Shown: positions 46,012 to 56,885 of the stretch, in pieces
Position numbering within the stretch: the stretch's first letter is position 1
Layout of the letters: every line of letters begins with the position of its first letter
Origin: Pseudomonas sp. B21-048
GTDB lineage: Bacteria; Pseudomonadota; Gammaproteobacteria; Pseudomonadales; Pseudomonadaceae
Assembly (NCBI RefSeq): GCF_024748615.1
Contig: NZ_CP087168.1
Coordinates: 5,270,001 to 5,334,000, forward strand
Direction: 5' to 3'
DNA: 64,000 nucleotides
The notes under the pieces: model-generated
What the model was told of the DNA's origin: nothing
Seen by the model: only the letters and a program-made list of their open reading frames with translations
Databases searched by the model: none
Translations under genes and position numbers: made by a program

Positions 46012-47494
46012 GCGTAAAAAACCGCGCCTGGCCCTGATCGGCCTGATCGTCATTGCACTGCTCGGGTCCGCCGCCTTCTATTTTTCCAAGCCTGATGAAA
46101 CCAGCGCCAGCGAAGCCCTCGACAAAGCCAAGGCGAGCCAGAAACTGCAATCGTTGACGGAGCTCGACGGCAAGGCCCCAAGCCATCGCTCACTGAACGT
46201 GCAGACCTGGAACACCGCCGAAGGTGCCAAGGTGCTGTTCGTCGAAGCCCGTGAGCTGCCGATGTTCGACATGCGCCTGACTTTCGCCGCTGGCAGCAGC
46301 CAGGACGGCGATGCATCCGGCCTGGCACTGTTGACCAACGCCATGCTCAACGAAGGTGTGGCTGGCAAAGACGTCGGCGCTATCGCCCAGGGCTTCGAAG
46401 GGCTGGGGGCCGATTTCGGTAACGGCGCCTATAAAGACATGGCGATTGCCTCGCTGCGCAGTCTCAGTGCCGCGGACAAACGCGCGCCGGCCTTGAAGCT
46501 GTTCGCTGAAGTCGTCGGTAAACCGACCTTCCCCGCCGATTCGTTTGCCCGCATCAAGAACCAGATGCTGGCCGGCTTCGAATACCAGAAACAGAACCCC
46601 GGCAAACTCGCCAGCCTGGAGCTGATGAACCGCTTGTATGGCGATCACCCGTACGCGCATTCCAGCGATGGCACGGCGAAAAGCATTCCACCGATCACCC
46701 TGGCGCAGCTGCGGGCCTTCCATCAGAAAGCCTACGCTGCTGGCAACGTGGTGATTGCGTTGGTGGGCGACTTGTCGCGCGCCGAGGCCGAGGCGGTTGC
46801 CGCACAAGTCTCCGCCGACCTGCCCAAAGGGCCGGCCTTGGCAAAAATCGAACAACCGACCGACCCCAAGCCCAGCATCGGCCACATCGAGTTTCCGTCC
46901 AAGCAGACCAACCTGATGATCGCGCAACTGGGCATCGACCGTGACGATCCGGATTACGCGGCGCTGTCGCTGGGCAATCAGATCCTTGGCGGCGGTGGCT
47001 TCGGTACCCGGTTGATGAGCGAAGTGCGCGAGAAGCGCGGCCTGGCTTACGGCGTGTATTCGGGTTTCAGCCCGATGCAGGTTCGCGGCCCATTCATGAT
47101 CAACCTGCAAACCCGTGCCGAGATGAGCGAAGGTACGCTGAAACTGGTGCAGGATGTGCTCGCCGACTACCTTAAAACCGGCCCCACCGAGAAAGAACTC
47201 GACGACGCCAAGCGTGAACTGGCCGGCAGCTTTCCGCTGTCCACCGCCAGTAACGCCGATATCGTCGGTCAGCTTGGCGCCATGGGTTTCTACAACTTGC
47301 CGTTGAGCTATCTGGAAGACTTCATGCAGCAGTCCCAGAGCCTGACCGTCGAGCAAGTCAAAGCTGCACTGAACAAACACCTGAGCACGGACAAACTGGT
47401 CATCGTCAGCGTTGGCCCGACCGTGCCACAAAAGCCTTTGCCGGCCCCCACAGACAAACCTGCCGAGCAACCGCTCGGGGTTCCGGAGCATTAA
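46004..47494 (+). CDS. M16 family peptidase homologue (inactive partner)
   Basis: Second M16 protein, 496 residues, with an N-terminal membrane anchor (LALIGLIVIALLGSAAFYF). Start MSERKKPRLALIG at 46004. The region equivalent to the zinc motif reads ASGLALLTNAMLNEG, without H-x-x-E-H, whereas the R/Y motif (EVREKRGLAYGVYSGF) used for substrate binding is kept. This active/inactive split is typical of two-gene M16B systems. Coupled to the gene before and followed with a 1-base overlap by rsmD. Confidence 0.92.
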   Translation: MSERKKPRLALIGLIVIALLGSAAFYFSKPDETSASEALDKAKASQKLQSLTELDGKAPSHRSLNVQTWNTAEGAKVLFVEARELPMFDMRLTFAAGSSQDGDASGLALLTNAMLNEGVAGKDVGAIAQGFEGLGADFGNGAYKDMAIASLRSLSAADKRAPALKLFAEVVGKPTFPADSFARIKNQMLAGFEYQKQNPGKLASLELMNRLYGDHPYAHSSDGTAKSIPPITLAQLRAFHQKAYAAGNVVIALVGDLSRAEAEAVAAQVSADLPKGPALAKIEQPTDPKPSIGHIEFPSKQTNLMIAQLGIDRDDPDYAALSLGNQILGGGGFGTRLMSEVREKRGLAYGVYSGFSPMQVRGPFMINLQTRAEMSEGTLKLVQDVLADYLKTGPTEKELDDAKRELAGSFPLSTASNADIVGQLGAMGFYNLPLSYLEDFMQQSQSLTVEQVKAALNKHLSTDKLVIVSVGPTVPQKPLPAPTDKPAEQPLGVPEH

Positions 47495-48111
47495 TGGCCA
47501 GTCCATCGCGTCCAAAAAAACCTGTTCACAACGTGCATAACGGTGTGAATCAACTGCGCATCATTGGCGGCCAATGGGGCAGCCGAAAGCTGAGCTTCCC
47601 CGATGCGCCAGGCTTGCGTCCAACACCGGACCGAGTCCGTGAAACCCTGTTCAACTGGCTCGCGCCTTATGTCGCCGGGGCCAAGGTGCTCGACCCCTTT
47701 GCCGGTAGCGGCGCGTTGTTTCTCGAGGCTTTGTCCCGTGGCGCAGCAATGGGCCAGGCGCTGGATGCCAGCAACATCGCGGTAGCGAGCATCAAGGAAC
47801 ATCTGGGCACCCTGCGCTGCACGACTGGTCAGGTACAGACTGCCGACGCCTTGCGCTATCTGGAAACCCAACCGGCAACGGCATTCGATCTGGTGTTTCT
47901 CGACCCGCCGTTTAATCAGAATCTGTTGCCGGCCGTTTGCACGTTGCTCGAAGAGCGTCATTGGCTGAGTGACGATGCGTGGGTCTACACTGAAAGCGAA
48001 ACGGCACCGTCGATATTGGGTTTGCCAGAAAATTGGCGCCTGCATCGGGAGCAAAAATCAGGACGGGTGTACTACGCGTTGTGGCAACGTATGGCAGGGA
48101 TCGCCGGTTAG
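47494..48111 (+). CDS. rsmD: 16S rRNA (guanine966-N2)-methyltransferase
   Basis: Methylates G966 of 16S rRNA, 205 residues. Signatures are LRIIGGQWGSRKL, RPTPDRVRETLFNWL, the SAM motif LDPFAGSGALFLEALSRGA and the catalytic VFLDPPFNQ. It starts one base into the stop of the M16 gene. Confidence 0.95.
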   Translation: MASPSRPKKPVHNVHNGVNQLRIIGGQWGSRKLSFPDAPGLRPTPDRVRETLFNWLAPYVAGAKVLDPFAGSGALFLEALSRGAAMGQALDASNIAVASIKEHLGTLRCTTGQVQTADALRYLETQPATAFDLVFLDPPFNQNLLPAVCTLLEERHWLSDDAWVYTESETAPSILGLPENWRLHREQKSGRVYYALWQRMAGIAG

Positions 48112-48184
48112 TCCGGCCTGTAGAAACGGTGCGAAGCTCAGTCAGTTAACGCTGCGGGTAAGCACCGCTGCATCGAGAGCAATC

Positions 48185-49195
48185 GTGTCCCATCTGCCAG
48201 AACGCTTCAACCCCGCCTTCACGCCCGCCTACGGCCTGGGCAATCCGCACTTACAAACCCTGTGGGGACCGCTATGGCGCAAAACCACTCACCTGGACCG
48301 CGAGCGCGAACGTTTATGGCTCGAAGACGGCGACTTCCTTGACCTGGACTGGCACGGCCCCCACAGCGCGAATGTGCCACTGGTGTTAGTGCTGCACGGC
48401 CTGACCGGCTCATCGAATTCGCCTTACGTGGCGGGCATGCAAAAGGCTCTGGGCGCCCAAGGTTGGGCCAGCGTCGCGCTGAACTGGCGAGGCTGTTCCG
48501 GCGAACCCAATCTGTTGCCGCGCAGTTACCATTCCGGGGCCAGTGAAGATCTGGCGGAAACCATCAAACACCTGCGGACCCAGCGCCCCCTCGCGCCCCT
48601 GTACGCGGTCGGTTATTCCATGGGCGGTAACGTGTTACTCAAGCATCTGGGCGAAACCGGCAGCAACAGCGGTGTGCTTGGCGCAGTAGCGGTGTCCGTG
48701 CCGTTTCGCCTCGATCACTGCGCCGATCGGATCAGCCAGGGTTTTTCCAAGTTCTATCAGGCGCATTTCATGCGGGAGATGGTCGCCTACATCAAGAACA
48801 AGCAGCGCAGGTTTCAGCATGAAGGGCATCAGGATGGCTTGGCGGCATTGGCGGCGCTGGGCTCGCTGGAGAATATGCGCACCTTTTGGGATTTCGATGG
48901 CCGGGTGACCGCGCCGCTGAATGGTTTCGCCGATGCCGCGGATTATTATCGCCGCGCGTCGAGTCGTTATTTCCTTGGGGAGATTCGCACACCGACCCTG
49001 ATTATCCAGGCGGCCGATGATCCGTTTGTGTTTCCTCATAGCCTGCCGCATGCCGACGAATTGTCTGCCTCCACTCAATTCGAGTTGCAGGCCAAGGGTG
49101 GGCATGTCGGCTTCGTCGAGGGCTCGTTTCGGCAACCGGGTTACTACCTGGAACGGCGCATTCCCCAATGGCTAGCCACCACAGGACGCAAGTAA
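48185..49195 (+). CDS. Alpha/beta hydrolase, YheT-like
   Basis: Hydrolase of 336 residues in the YheT/EMB8 group. A GTG start at 48185 gives MSHLPERFNPAFTPAYGLGNPHLQTLWG, the family N-terminus; the frame is open far upstream over rsmD but that part is a shadow. The oxyanion strand is LVLVLHGLTGSSNSPY, the nucleophile motif YAVGYSMGGNVLLKHLGE (Ser in GYSMGG), the acid IIQAADDPFVFP and the histidine in KGGHVGFVEG. Substrate unknown. Confidence 0.9.
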   Translation: MSHLPERFNPAFTPAYGLGNPHLQTLWGPLWRKTTHLDRERERLWLEDGDFLDLDWHGPHSANVPLVLVLHGLTGSSNSPYVAGMQKALGAQGWASVALNWRGCSGEPNLLPRSYHSGASEDLAETIKHLRTQRPLAPLYAVGYSMGGNVLLKHLGETGSNSGVLGAVAVSVPFRLDHCADRISQGFSKFYQAHFMREMVAYIKNKQRRFQHEGHQDGLAALAALGSLENMRTFWDFDGRVTAPLNGFADAADYYRRASSRYFLGEIRTPTLIIQAADDPFVFPHSLPHADELSASTQFELQAKGGHVGFVEGSFRQPGYYLERRIPQWLATTGRK

Positions 49196-49198
49196 CCC

Positions 49199-50029
49199 AT
49201 GGATTTGGATCAGGGCGAATCGATTCACTTCTGGCAAACGGCGCCGTTGGCTGGGGTCGAGTTGTTGTCCGCACGCTACATCGAACAACGCTTCACCCCC
49301 CACGTGCACGACGGCTATGTGATCGGCATGATCATGGCCGGCGCCCAGCGTTATCGCTATCGAGGCGCCGAGCATCTGGCCGGCAGCGGCACACTGGTGT
49401 TGATCAACCCGGATGAACTGCACACCGGCCACAAAGGAACGGAAGGTGGTTGGTTGTATCGGGCGTTTTATCCCGACAGCGGGCAGATTCTTTCACTGCT
49501 GGACGAGCTCGAACTGCCGACCGATACCTTGCCGGCGTTTGGCGCCACGCTGTATCGCGATCCGGATCTGGTGAAGGGATTCTGCCAACTGCATTGCTTG
49601 CTGGAGAGTCCGTCCATGGCGCTGCAGCAGCAAACGGTCTGGCGGGAAATGATGCTGTCGCTGTTGCAACGTCACGCAGCCGTTCCGATCGCCAACAACC
49701 CTGGCAAGGAACACCGGGCGGTAACCCTGGCCAAGGAACTGCTGCAATCACGCTTGGCGGCGCCGCCCTCGCTGGAAGAACTGGCGGCGACGGTGAACCT
49801 GTCGCCCTTCCACTTCGCCCGAGTATTCCGCAGAGCCACCGGTATGCCGCCACACACTTGGTTGATGCAACAGCGTATCGCCCGGGCACGAGCGCTGTTA
49901 CAGCGCGGCTGCCTGCCGCTGGAGGTCGCGACGCAGCTGGGTTTTGCCGATCAAAGCCATCTGAGTCGGCAATTCAAACAGGTTTACGGGGTAGGACCGG
50001 GGGCGTATCGCAGCGCGCGGCAGCTGTGA
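49199..50029 (+). CDS. AraC-family transcriptional regulator with cupin sensor
   Basis: A 276-residue regulator. The N-terminal half is an AraC-binding cupin (EQRFTPHVHDGYVIGMIMAGAQRYRYRG, GTLVLINPDELHTGH). The C-terminal 100 residues carry two helix-turn-helix units (LEELAATVNLSPFHFARVFRRATG and PLEVATQLGFADQSHLSRQFKQVYG). It begins 3 bases after the hydrolase stop, perhaps in the same transcript. Regulated genes are unknown. Confidence 0.9.
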   Translation: MDLDQGESIHFWQTAPLAGVELLSARYIEQRFTPHVHDGYVIGMIMAGAQRYRYRGAEHLAGSGTLVLINPDELHTGHKGTEGGWLYRAFYPDSGQILSLLDELELPTDTLPAFGATLYRDPDLVKGFCQLHCLLESPSMALQQQTVWREMMLSLLQRHAAVPIANNPGKEHRAVTLAKELLQSRLAAPPSLEELAATVNLSPFHFARVFRRATGMPPHTWLMQQRIARARALLQRGCLPLEVATQLGFADQSHLSRQFKQVYGVGPGAYRSARQL

Positions 50030-50056
50030 AATCTCAAGAGCACCTTATTAACCATA

Positions 50057-50229
50057 TGGGAGCGAGCCTTTGTGGCGAGAGGGCTTGTCGGAACGCCGCA
50101 TCGCCCCGTTGGGCTGCGAAGCAGTCGCAGATCGGACGACGAGGTCTAACTGAAGCACCGCATCCGCTCGCTTCGTGAGTGCTTCGCACTCCAACGGGGG
50201 CAAGCCCCCTCGCCACAAAGGCTCGCTCC
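50057..50229. repeat. Large imperfect REP-type inverted repeat
   Basis: Outer arms GGGAGCGAGCCTTTGTGGCG (50057) and CGCCACAAAGGCTCGCTCC (ending 50229) are complementary over about 28 bases and enclose 110 bases with further short repeats. It fills the gap between the convergent AraC and sulfurtransferase genes. Confidence 0.82.
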
Positions 50230-50244
50230 GACAGGGTTTGGCGT

Positions 50245-51099
50245 TTACTCGCCCTTGGCGACGCCTCGCGCGGGATCGTTGATCCATTCGCTCCACGACC
50301 CGGCATACAACGACCCCAACGGATAACCCGCCAGGCACAAGGCAAACAGGTTGTGGCAGGCGGTCACCCCGGAACCGCAATACGCGACCAGCTCCGTCGG
50401 TGAACGATCACCGAGCTTTGCGGCAAACCGTTGCTTGAGCTGTTCGGCCGGCAGGAACCGACCGTCGCTGCCCAGGTTATCGGTGAACGCGGCACATTGT
50501 GCGCCGGGGATGTGCCCGGCAATTGGATCGATCGGCTCCACTTCGCCCTTGAAGCGCGGTAAGCCGCGGGCGTCGAGCAAGGTCAATGCGGGCTGGCCGA
50601 GACGTTGCTGGAGTTGTTCGGCACTGAGCACCAACGAAGCATCCGGCGTGCCGGTGAAGGTGCCACGGGTAACCGACGGCGGATCAAGACTCAGGGGCAA
50701 TCCGGCGGCGTGCCACGCTTTCAGCCCACCATCGAGAATGAACACGCCATCGCGCTTGCCCAGCCACGCCAGCAACCACCAGGCCCGCGCCGCGTAGGCA
50801 CCGGGACCGTCATCGTACAAAACCACTTCGCTGTCGGCGTTGATGCCCCAGGCTTGAAAGCGTTCGATCAAGTCGGCGGACTCAGGTAACGGATGACGCC
50901 CAGTCACCCCCTTGACCACCGCACCACTCAAATCACGCCCCAGATCGGCAAAGCTCGACCCGGCAATGTGCCCTTCGGCGTAGCTGCGCTGACCGTAATC
51001 AGGGTCTTCGAGGGCAGAACGACAATCCAGAATCACCAGCCCCGGCGCCTCCTTTTTCCGGTCCAACGCTTGCGGGCTGATCAGTTGCGCAATGGGCAT
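50245..51099 (-). CDS. sseA: 3-mercaptopyruvate/thiosulfate sulfurtransferase
   Basis: Two-domain rhodanese of 284 residues. The inactive N-terminal domain ends near residue 130; the C-terminal domain carries the active-site loop CGSGVTA (TELVAYCGSGVTACHNLFAL), the CG[S/T]G[V/I]T form being typical of mercaptopyruvate sulfurtransferases. WR-type linkers are reduced. Start MPIAQLISPQALD at 51099. The gene symbol reflects the closest family, not a proven substrate. Confidence 0.85.
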   Translation of the reverse strand: MPIAQLISPQALDRKKEAPGLVILDCRSALEDPDYGQRSYAEGHIAGSSFADLGRDLSGAVVKGVTGRHPLPESADLIERFQAWGINADSEVVLYDDGPGAYAARAWWLLAWLGKRDGVFILDGGLKAWHAAGLPLSLDPPSVTRGTFTGTPDASLVLSAEQLQQRLGQPALTLLDARGLPRFKGEVEPIDPIAGHIPGAQCAAFTDNLGSDGRFLPAEQLKQRFAAKLGDRSPTELVAYCGSGVTACHNLFALCLAGYPLGSLYAGSWSEWINDPARGVAKGE

Positions 51100-51144
51100 A
51101 ACGGGCTCCTGTGAGGTTGTCTGTCTACAATCCTACTGCACTCT

Positions 51145-51816
51145 TTATCCCACTTCTTCCAGCGCCTGGGCCAGCGGCACGTAAAACTCTTCGAACAGCG
51201 CATTCACCGCATCGCGAGATTGATCCGTGACAAAACCGGCCTCCAGCACCAACACCTGATACACCCCTCGTTTGATGGCCTGTTCGCTCAGATGGTTGGA
51301 GTTTTCCCGCGTGGTGCACAGAAAGCGCACCCATGAGGTAAGGATGATCCAGGCATTGAGGGTCAGGGATTCGATCTGAACCTTGTCCATGCACAGAATG
51401 CCCGCCTCGACGAAGCCCGCGTAGATGTGCGTGCCCTGGATCAGGCAGCGCTGGGAAAAGCGCCGGTAACGGGCGGCCAACTCGGGGTCGCTGTCGAGCA
51501 AATGCTCGAGGTCGCGATGCAGGAAGCGGTAGCGCCACATGGCGGAGAGCAATTCCTTGAGGTAGAAGCGCTTGTCGTCGACCGTCGCGGCGCGCCCCTG
51601 AGGTGGGCGCAGGAAGCTGTCCACCAGGTTTTCGTACTCACTGAACAACACGGCGATGATCGCCTGCTTGTTGGGGAAGTGGTAGTACAGGTTGCCCGGG
51701 GAAATCTCCATGTGGGCAGCGATATGGTTGGTGCTGATGCTGCGCTCGCCCTGTTGATTGAACAGCTCCAGGCTGTTCTGCACGATGCGCTCGCTGGTTT
51801 TGATCCGAGGGGCCAT
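51145..51816 (-). CDS. TetR-family transcriptional regulator
   Basis: A 223-residue TetR regulator. The N-terminal helix-turn-helix is RIVQNSLELFNQQGERSISTNHIAAHMEISPGNLYYHFPNKQAI in outline (about residues 9-52); the rest is a helical ligand domain. It is divergent from the coniferyl-aldehyde dehydrogenase gene, and a perfect 6-6-6 palindrome lies within the promoter between them, so it most likely represses that gene. The ligand is unknown, possibly an aldehyde or acyl derivative. Confidence 0.88.
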   Translation of the reverse strand: MAPRIKTSERIVQNSLELFNQQGERSISTNHIAAHMEISPGNLYYHFPNKQAIIAVLFSEYENLVDSFLRPPQGRAATVDDKRFYLKELLSAMWRYRFLHRDLEHLLDSDPELAARYRRFSQRCLIQGTHIYAGFVEAGILCMDKVQIESLTLNAWIILTSWVRFLCTTRENSNHLSEQAIKRGVYQVLVLEAGFVTDQSRDAVNALFEEFYVPLAQALEEVG

Positions 51817-51902
51817 GGCTTGAGCTTTAATTCAGAGTGCGGTGAGAGGCATCTTACGACCTATCCGCGAAGGGATAAAACAAAGCTGCACCAGAAGAGT
51901 AT

Positions 51903-51931
51903 TTGACACCTTAGAGCATAGACTCTAAAAA
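51903..51931 (+). promoter_or_regulatory. Promoter with embedded TetR-type operator
   Basis: TTGACA at 51903-51908, a 17-bp spacer and TAAAAA at 51926-51931 form a sigma-70 promoter for the aldehyde dehydrogenase. A perfect inverted repeat TTAGAG-CATAGA-CTCTAA occupies 51911-51928, exactly in the spacer, so a bound dimer would block RNA polymerase. Confidence 0.7.
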
Positions 51932-51958
51932 AGTCGCTGAATAAACCCGGAGCCGACC

Positions 51959-53389
51959 ATGCCTGCTGACATCGCCTACCTGAAAAATCCGCAGCAGCCT
52001 CTGGACGATCTTCAAACGCTATTCGATGCGCAACGCGCGGCATATTCAGGCAACCCAATGCCCCCGGCGGCTCAGCGCCAGCAATGGCTAAACTCGTTGC
52101 AGGACCTGCTGAGCAATGAGCGTCAGGCCCTGATCGACGCCATCAACCAGGACTTCGGTCACCGCAGCGCCGATGAAACCCTGCTCGCCGAACTGATGCC
52201 CAGCCTGCACGGCATTCACTACGCCAGCCGGCACCTCAAAGACTGGATGAAAACCTCGCGACGCAAAGTCGGTCTCGCCTTTCAACCCGCGTCGGCCAAA
52301 GTGGTTTATCAGCCGTTGGGCGTGGTCGGCGTGATCGTGCCGTGGAACTACCCGCTTTACCTGGCCATCGGGCCGTTGGTGGGTGCGTTGTCAGCGGGCA
52401 ACCGGGTGATGCTCAAACTCAGCGAATCGACCCCGGCCACCGGTTTGCTGCTCAAGGAATTATTGGGGAGGGTTTTCCCCCAGGACCTGGTCTGCGTGGT
52501 GCTGGGTGAGGCCGATATCGGTGTGGCGTTCTCGCGGCTGCGGTTCGATCACTTGCTGTTCACGGGCGCCACCAGCATCGGCAGACACGTGATGCGCGCG
52601 GCAGCCGAGAACCTGACGCCGGTGACCCTCGAACTGGGCGGCAAGTCCCCGGCCATCGTTTCCCGCGATGTGCCACTCAAGGACGCCGCCGAACGCATCG
52701 CTTTCGGCAAGACCCTCAACGCCGGGCAAACCTGTGTCGCCCCGGACTACGTGTTGGTGCCGGAAGACCGCGTCGGCTCTTTCGTCGAAGCCTATCGTCA
52801 GGCGGTTCGCGGGTTTTATCCGACGCTGGCCGACAACCCGGACTACACCGCCATCATCAATGACCGGCAGCTGGCGCGGCTCAACGGCTACCTCAGCGAC
52901 GCCACCAGCAAGGGCGCGCTGCTGATTCCGCTGTTCGATCAGGGCCAGGGGCGGCGCATGAGTCATAGCCTGCTGCTCAACGTCAGCGACGACATGACGG
53001 TGATGCAGGACGAAATTTTCGGCCCGCTGCTGCCGATCGTGCCGTACAAGGATCTCGACGAAGCATTTGCCTACATCAACCAACGCCCTCGTCCGCTCGC
53101 GCTGTATTACTTCGGCTACGACAAGCGCGAGCAAAACCGCGTCCTCCACGAAACCCATTCCGGCGGTGTTTGCCTCAATGACACCTTGCTGCACGTGGCT
53201 CAGGACGACATGCCGTTTGGCGGCATCGGTGCCTCGGGCATGGGCCACTACCACGGCCACGAGGGTTTTCTGACCTTCAGCAAGGCCAAAGGCGTGTTGA
53301 TCAAACAGCGCTTCAATGCGGCAAAACTGATCTATCCACCCTATGGCAAATCCATTCAGAAACTGATCCAGAAGCTGTTTATCCGCTAA
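51959..53389 (+). CDS. calB: Coniferyl-aldehyde dehydrogenase
   Basis: NAD(P)-dependent aldehyde dehydrogenase of 476 residues, the CalB type, which oxidises coniferyl aldehyde to ferulic acid but also medium-chain aldehydes. Motifs are VVGVIVPWNYPLYLAIGPLV, LFTGATSIGRHVM, the catalytic Glu in TLELGGKSPAIV, and the catalytic Cys in LNAGQTCVAPDYVLV. The C-terminal GIGASGMGHYHGHEGFLTFSKAK is conserved. Controlled by the divergent TetR gene. Substrate assignment rests on family resemblance only. Confidence 0.86.
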   Translation: MPADIAYLKNPQQPLDDLQTLFDAQRAAYSGNPMPPAAQRQQWLNSLQDLLSNERQALIDAINQDFGHRSADETLLAELMPSLHGIHYASRHLKDWMKTSRRKVGLAFQPASAKVVYQPLGVVGVIVPWNYPLYLAIGPLVGALSAGNRVMLKLSESTPATGLLLKELLGRVFPQDLVCVVLGEADIGVAFSRLRFDHLLFTGATSIGRHVMRAAAENLTPVTLELGGKSPAIVSRDVPLKDAAERIAFGKTLNAGQTCVAPDYVLVPEDRVGSFVEAYRQAVRGFYPTLADNPDYTAIINDRQLARLNGYLSDATSKGALLIPLFDQGQGRRMSHSLLLNVSDDMTVMQDEIFGPLLPIVPYKDLDEAFAYINQRPRPLALYYFGYDKREQNRVLHETHSGGVCLNDTLLHVAQDDMPFGGIGASGMGHYHGHEGFLTFSKAKGVLIKQRFNAAKLIYPPYGKSIQKLIQKLFIR

Positions 53390-54139
<750 letters not shown>

Positions 54140-54262
54140 GAGCTACCGAAGGTTCGGGCCGCGTTCGGACGATCTTTTACGGCTGCCGCAATCTTCGATC
54201 GCTGCACTTGATCGCGCCCGCGTGCACTGCGGGCGCCAATGCGGCACAATTGTGCGCATTGA

Positions 54263-54553
<291 letters not shown>

Positions 54554-54557
54554 GTCA

Positions 54558-54581
54558 TTCGGCGCCTGTCAGGGCGCCGAA
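54558..54581. terminator. Hairpin between convergent ferredoxin and small exported protein genes
   Basis: TTCGGCGCC (54558-54566) pairs perfectly with GGCGCCGAA (54573-54581) across 6 bases. The T-run is poor (GCTCTTA), so termination is likely but not certain. Confidence 0.6.
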
Positions 54582-54592
54582 GCTCTTAGAGC

Positions 54593-54916
54593 TCACTCTC
54601 GCTGCTCAAACCCTTCCCCGATACACCCCAGACACCGCACAAATGCGGCTTTCGCCGGGTCGACCACCAACGCCTGCCCCGCATCGCCAATGCCGCCACC
54701 CAGTGCGGTAAACGGCAACGACAGCACAAACGCGCCGGCACCGATCACGGTCGCCACCACCAACAATGGTCGGGCAATCAGTAAATCGCCAAGCATGGCG
54801 TAGGCCGGTGGGTTCTGGATGGTGTAACGCGGATCGCCGCTGCCGTTTTCAGCCGCCAGCGCGGACGCACCGACGCTCAGCAGCAGCGTAACGACAAGGG
54901 TTCGAAACAGATTCAT
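54593..54916 (-). CDS. Small exported protein of unknown function
   Basis: A 107-residue protein with a signal peptide ([20 protein letters not shown]) and one further hydrophobic stretch ([25 protein letters not shown]), then a C-terminal part with two cysteines (CLGCIG). Similar short proteins occur next to mutM in pseudomonads. I cannot assign a function; a transporter role is not supported by one membrane segment. Confidence 0.75.
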   Translation of the reverse strand: MNLFRTLVVTLLLSVGASALAAENGSGDPRYTIQNPPAYAMLGDLLIARPLLVVATVIGAGAFVLSLPFTALGGGIGDAGQALVVDPAKAAFVRCLGCIGEGFEQRE

Positions 54917-54970
54917 GGCACGGTCCTTCGGCTAGGCAGTCAGAACACTGACTATAGACCGTAGGCAGGA

Positions 54971-55783
54971 TCAGCTCTGACAGCGCGGACAAAAGACGCT
55001 GGCGCGCTGCCCCAGCTTGACCTCCCGCAGTGCTGTGCCACAGACCTTGCAGTGTTCACCACCACGGCCGTACACGAACAGTTCCTGCTGGAAGTAACCC
55101 GGTTGACCGTCACCACCGATAAAGTCCCGTAGCGTGGTGCCGCCGCGTTCGATAGCGGCGGCCAGGATGCGTTTGATCTCGATTCCCAGCTTCAAATAGC
55201 GAGCCCGGGAAATGCTCTTGGCTTCGCGCCGGGGATCGATACCGGCGGCGAACAGCGCTTCGGTCGCATAGATATTGCCGACGCCGACGACCACCGCGTT
55301 GTCCATGATGAACGGCTTGACCGCCATGGAACGTCCGCGCGATTGCTGAAACAAACGCTCGCCGTCAAACAGGTCGGTCAATGGCTCCGGCCCGAGGCGA
55401 ATCAGTAATTCATGGTTGAGCGGGTCCAGGCTCCAGAGCATCGCGCCAAAACGTCGCGGGTCGGTGTAACGCAGGGCCAGGCCCGATTCCAGTTCAATGT
55501 CCACATGCTCATGCTTGGCCGCCGGCATGCCGGCTTCTACCAGCCGCAAATTCCCCGACATCCCCAAATGACTGATCAGCGTGCCGACTTCGGCGTTGAT
55601 CAACAGGTACTTGGCGCGCCGTTCCACCAGCACGATGCGCTGGCCGGACAACCGCACATCCAGGTCTTCGGGGATCGGCCAGCGCAGACGGCGCTCACGC
55701 ACAATCACCCGGCTGACGCGCTGGCCTTCCAGGTGCGGCGCTATCCCGCGGCGGGTGGTTTCGACTTCCGGCAGTTCAGGCAT
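54971..55783 (-). CDS. mutM: Formamidopyrimidine-DNA glycosylase
   Basis: Removes 8-oxoguanine and formamidopyrimidines from DNA, 270 residues. The catalytic N-terminus [13 protein letters not shown] is intact (Pro and Glu directly after Met). The helix-two-turn-helix [23 protein letters not shown] and the C-terminal zinc finger [12 protein letters not shown]...VFCPRCQS are present. Confidence 0.97.
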   Translation of the reverse strand: MPELPEVETTRRGIAPHLEGQRVSRVIVRERRLRWPIPEDLDVRLSGQRIVLVERRAKYLLINAEVGTLISHLGMSGNLRLVEAGMPAAKHEHVDIELESGLALRYTDPRRFGAMLWSLDPLNHELLIRLGPEPLTDLFDGERLFQQSRGRSMAVKPFIMDNAVVVGVGNIYATEALFAAGIDPRREAKSISRARYLKLGIEIKRILAAAIERGGTTLRDFIGGDGQPGYFQQELFVYGRGGEHCKVCGTALREVKLGQRASVFCPRCQS

Positions 55784-55813
55784 GGGGCTCTCGAATCAGG
55801 CGAGGTTCGACAC

Positions 55814-56680
55814 TCAACGAGTGGCGAGGTCGCGAATCTCTTGTTTCTGGGTTTCAAAATCGTATTCCGACAGACCGATGTAATCGAGCACCAGAGGCCC
55901 GACACTGTTCCATTCATGGTCTTCGGACTGGTTGCCCAGCACCCGGAAGGAGGCGCAAATGTGCTCGGCCATCTTCAGGAGCGCCAGCAAGTTTTTCAGT
56001 GGTGTGTTGCGCGACGATTCATCACTGAAAATGGCCAGGGCATTGTGATGGTTGGCAATGGCCTGGGTGACGTGTTCCGGCAGGCGCCAGGACTTGGCGG
56101 TGTAATACCCGACCACCGCATGGTTGGTGTTGTAATTTTTGTTCTCGGTATCCACCACGCGGCATTCGGCGCTGGCGGTGCCATAGGCCTGCTCCAGCAC
56201 TTTCATGTAATCGGGGAATTTCTTGAGCATCAACGGGATGCCGCAATCGTGGAACAGGCCCAGCGCATAGGCTTCATCACCGGCCTGGACACCGACGCGT
56301 TTGGCCAGGGTCAGGCACGTCATCGCTACGTCCTGTGCCGTGTCCCAGAAACGGTTGAGGGTGACGATGGCGTCGTCGTTGAGCTCACCCTTGATCGATT
56401 GCGCATTGATCAGGTTGATGATCGAACGGCTGCCCAACAGGTTCACTGCCCGCTGGATCGCGGTGATTTTGTTGCTCAAGCCGTAGTACGGCGAGTTGAC
56501 GATTTTCAGCAAGGCGCCGGAAAGGCCTGGGTCCTGGGAGATCAGCTTCGCGATCACCTCCAGGTCCGGGTCGGGCATGTATTGCTCCATCTGCAGATCC
56601 ACCATGATCTGCGGCTGGGCCGGCACGCTGATGCCTTGCAGGGACTGTTGAATCTGTTCGGTCGTCAGTTCTTGGGACAT
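55814..56680 (-). CDS. HDOD-domain protein
   Basis: A 288-residue protein with a HDOD domain over about residues 20-220 (ISQDPGLSGALLKIVNSPYYGLSNKITAIQRAVNLLGSRS region). HDOD proteins take part in signalling, often linked to c-di-GMP or chemosensory networks; this one has no extra output domain and no GGDEF/EAL partner. It starts 30 bases upstream of the mutM start on the same strand. Confidence 0.88.
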   Translation of the reverse strand: MSQELTTEQIQQSLQGISVPAQPQIMVDLQMEQYMPDPDLEVIAKLISQDPGLSGALLKIVNSPYYGLSNKITAIQRAVNLLGSRSIINLINAQSIKGELNDDAIVTLNRFWDTAQDVAMTCLTLAKRVGVQAGDEAYALGLFHDCGIPLMLKKFPDYMKVLEQAYGTASAECRVVDTENKNYNTNHAVVGYYTAKSWRLPEHVTQAIANHHNALAIFSDESSRNTPLKNLLALLKMAEHICASFRVLGNQSEDHEWNSVGPLVLDYIGLSEYDFETQKQEIRDLATR

Positions 56681-56885
56681 CAGTACGCACTCCGGGTCAG
56701 GCGGGGATTCTAACCTTTATAAAGTTCGATCCGACACATTGGCCGGTAGATCACTTGAAGTTTCATCCGCAAATGCTCAGGCCCTCTTCCGGGCACAGCG
56801 CAAGCTCCCTCGCCACATGTCCAGTCGCCGGCCTATCCTGGATCTCAACACGCTATACTCCCGCTCTTTTTTCCGGAGCGACGTC

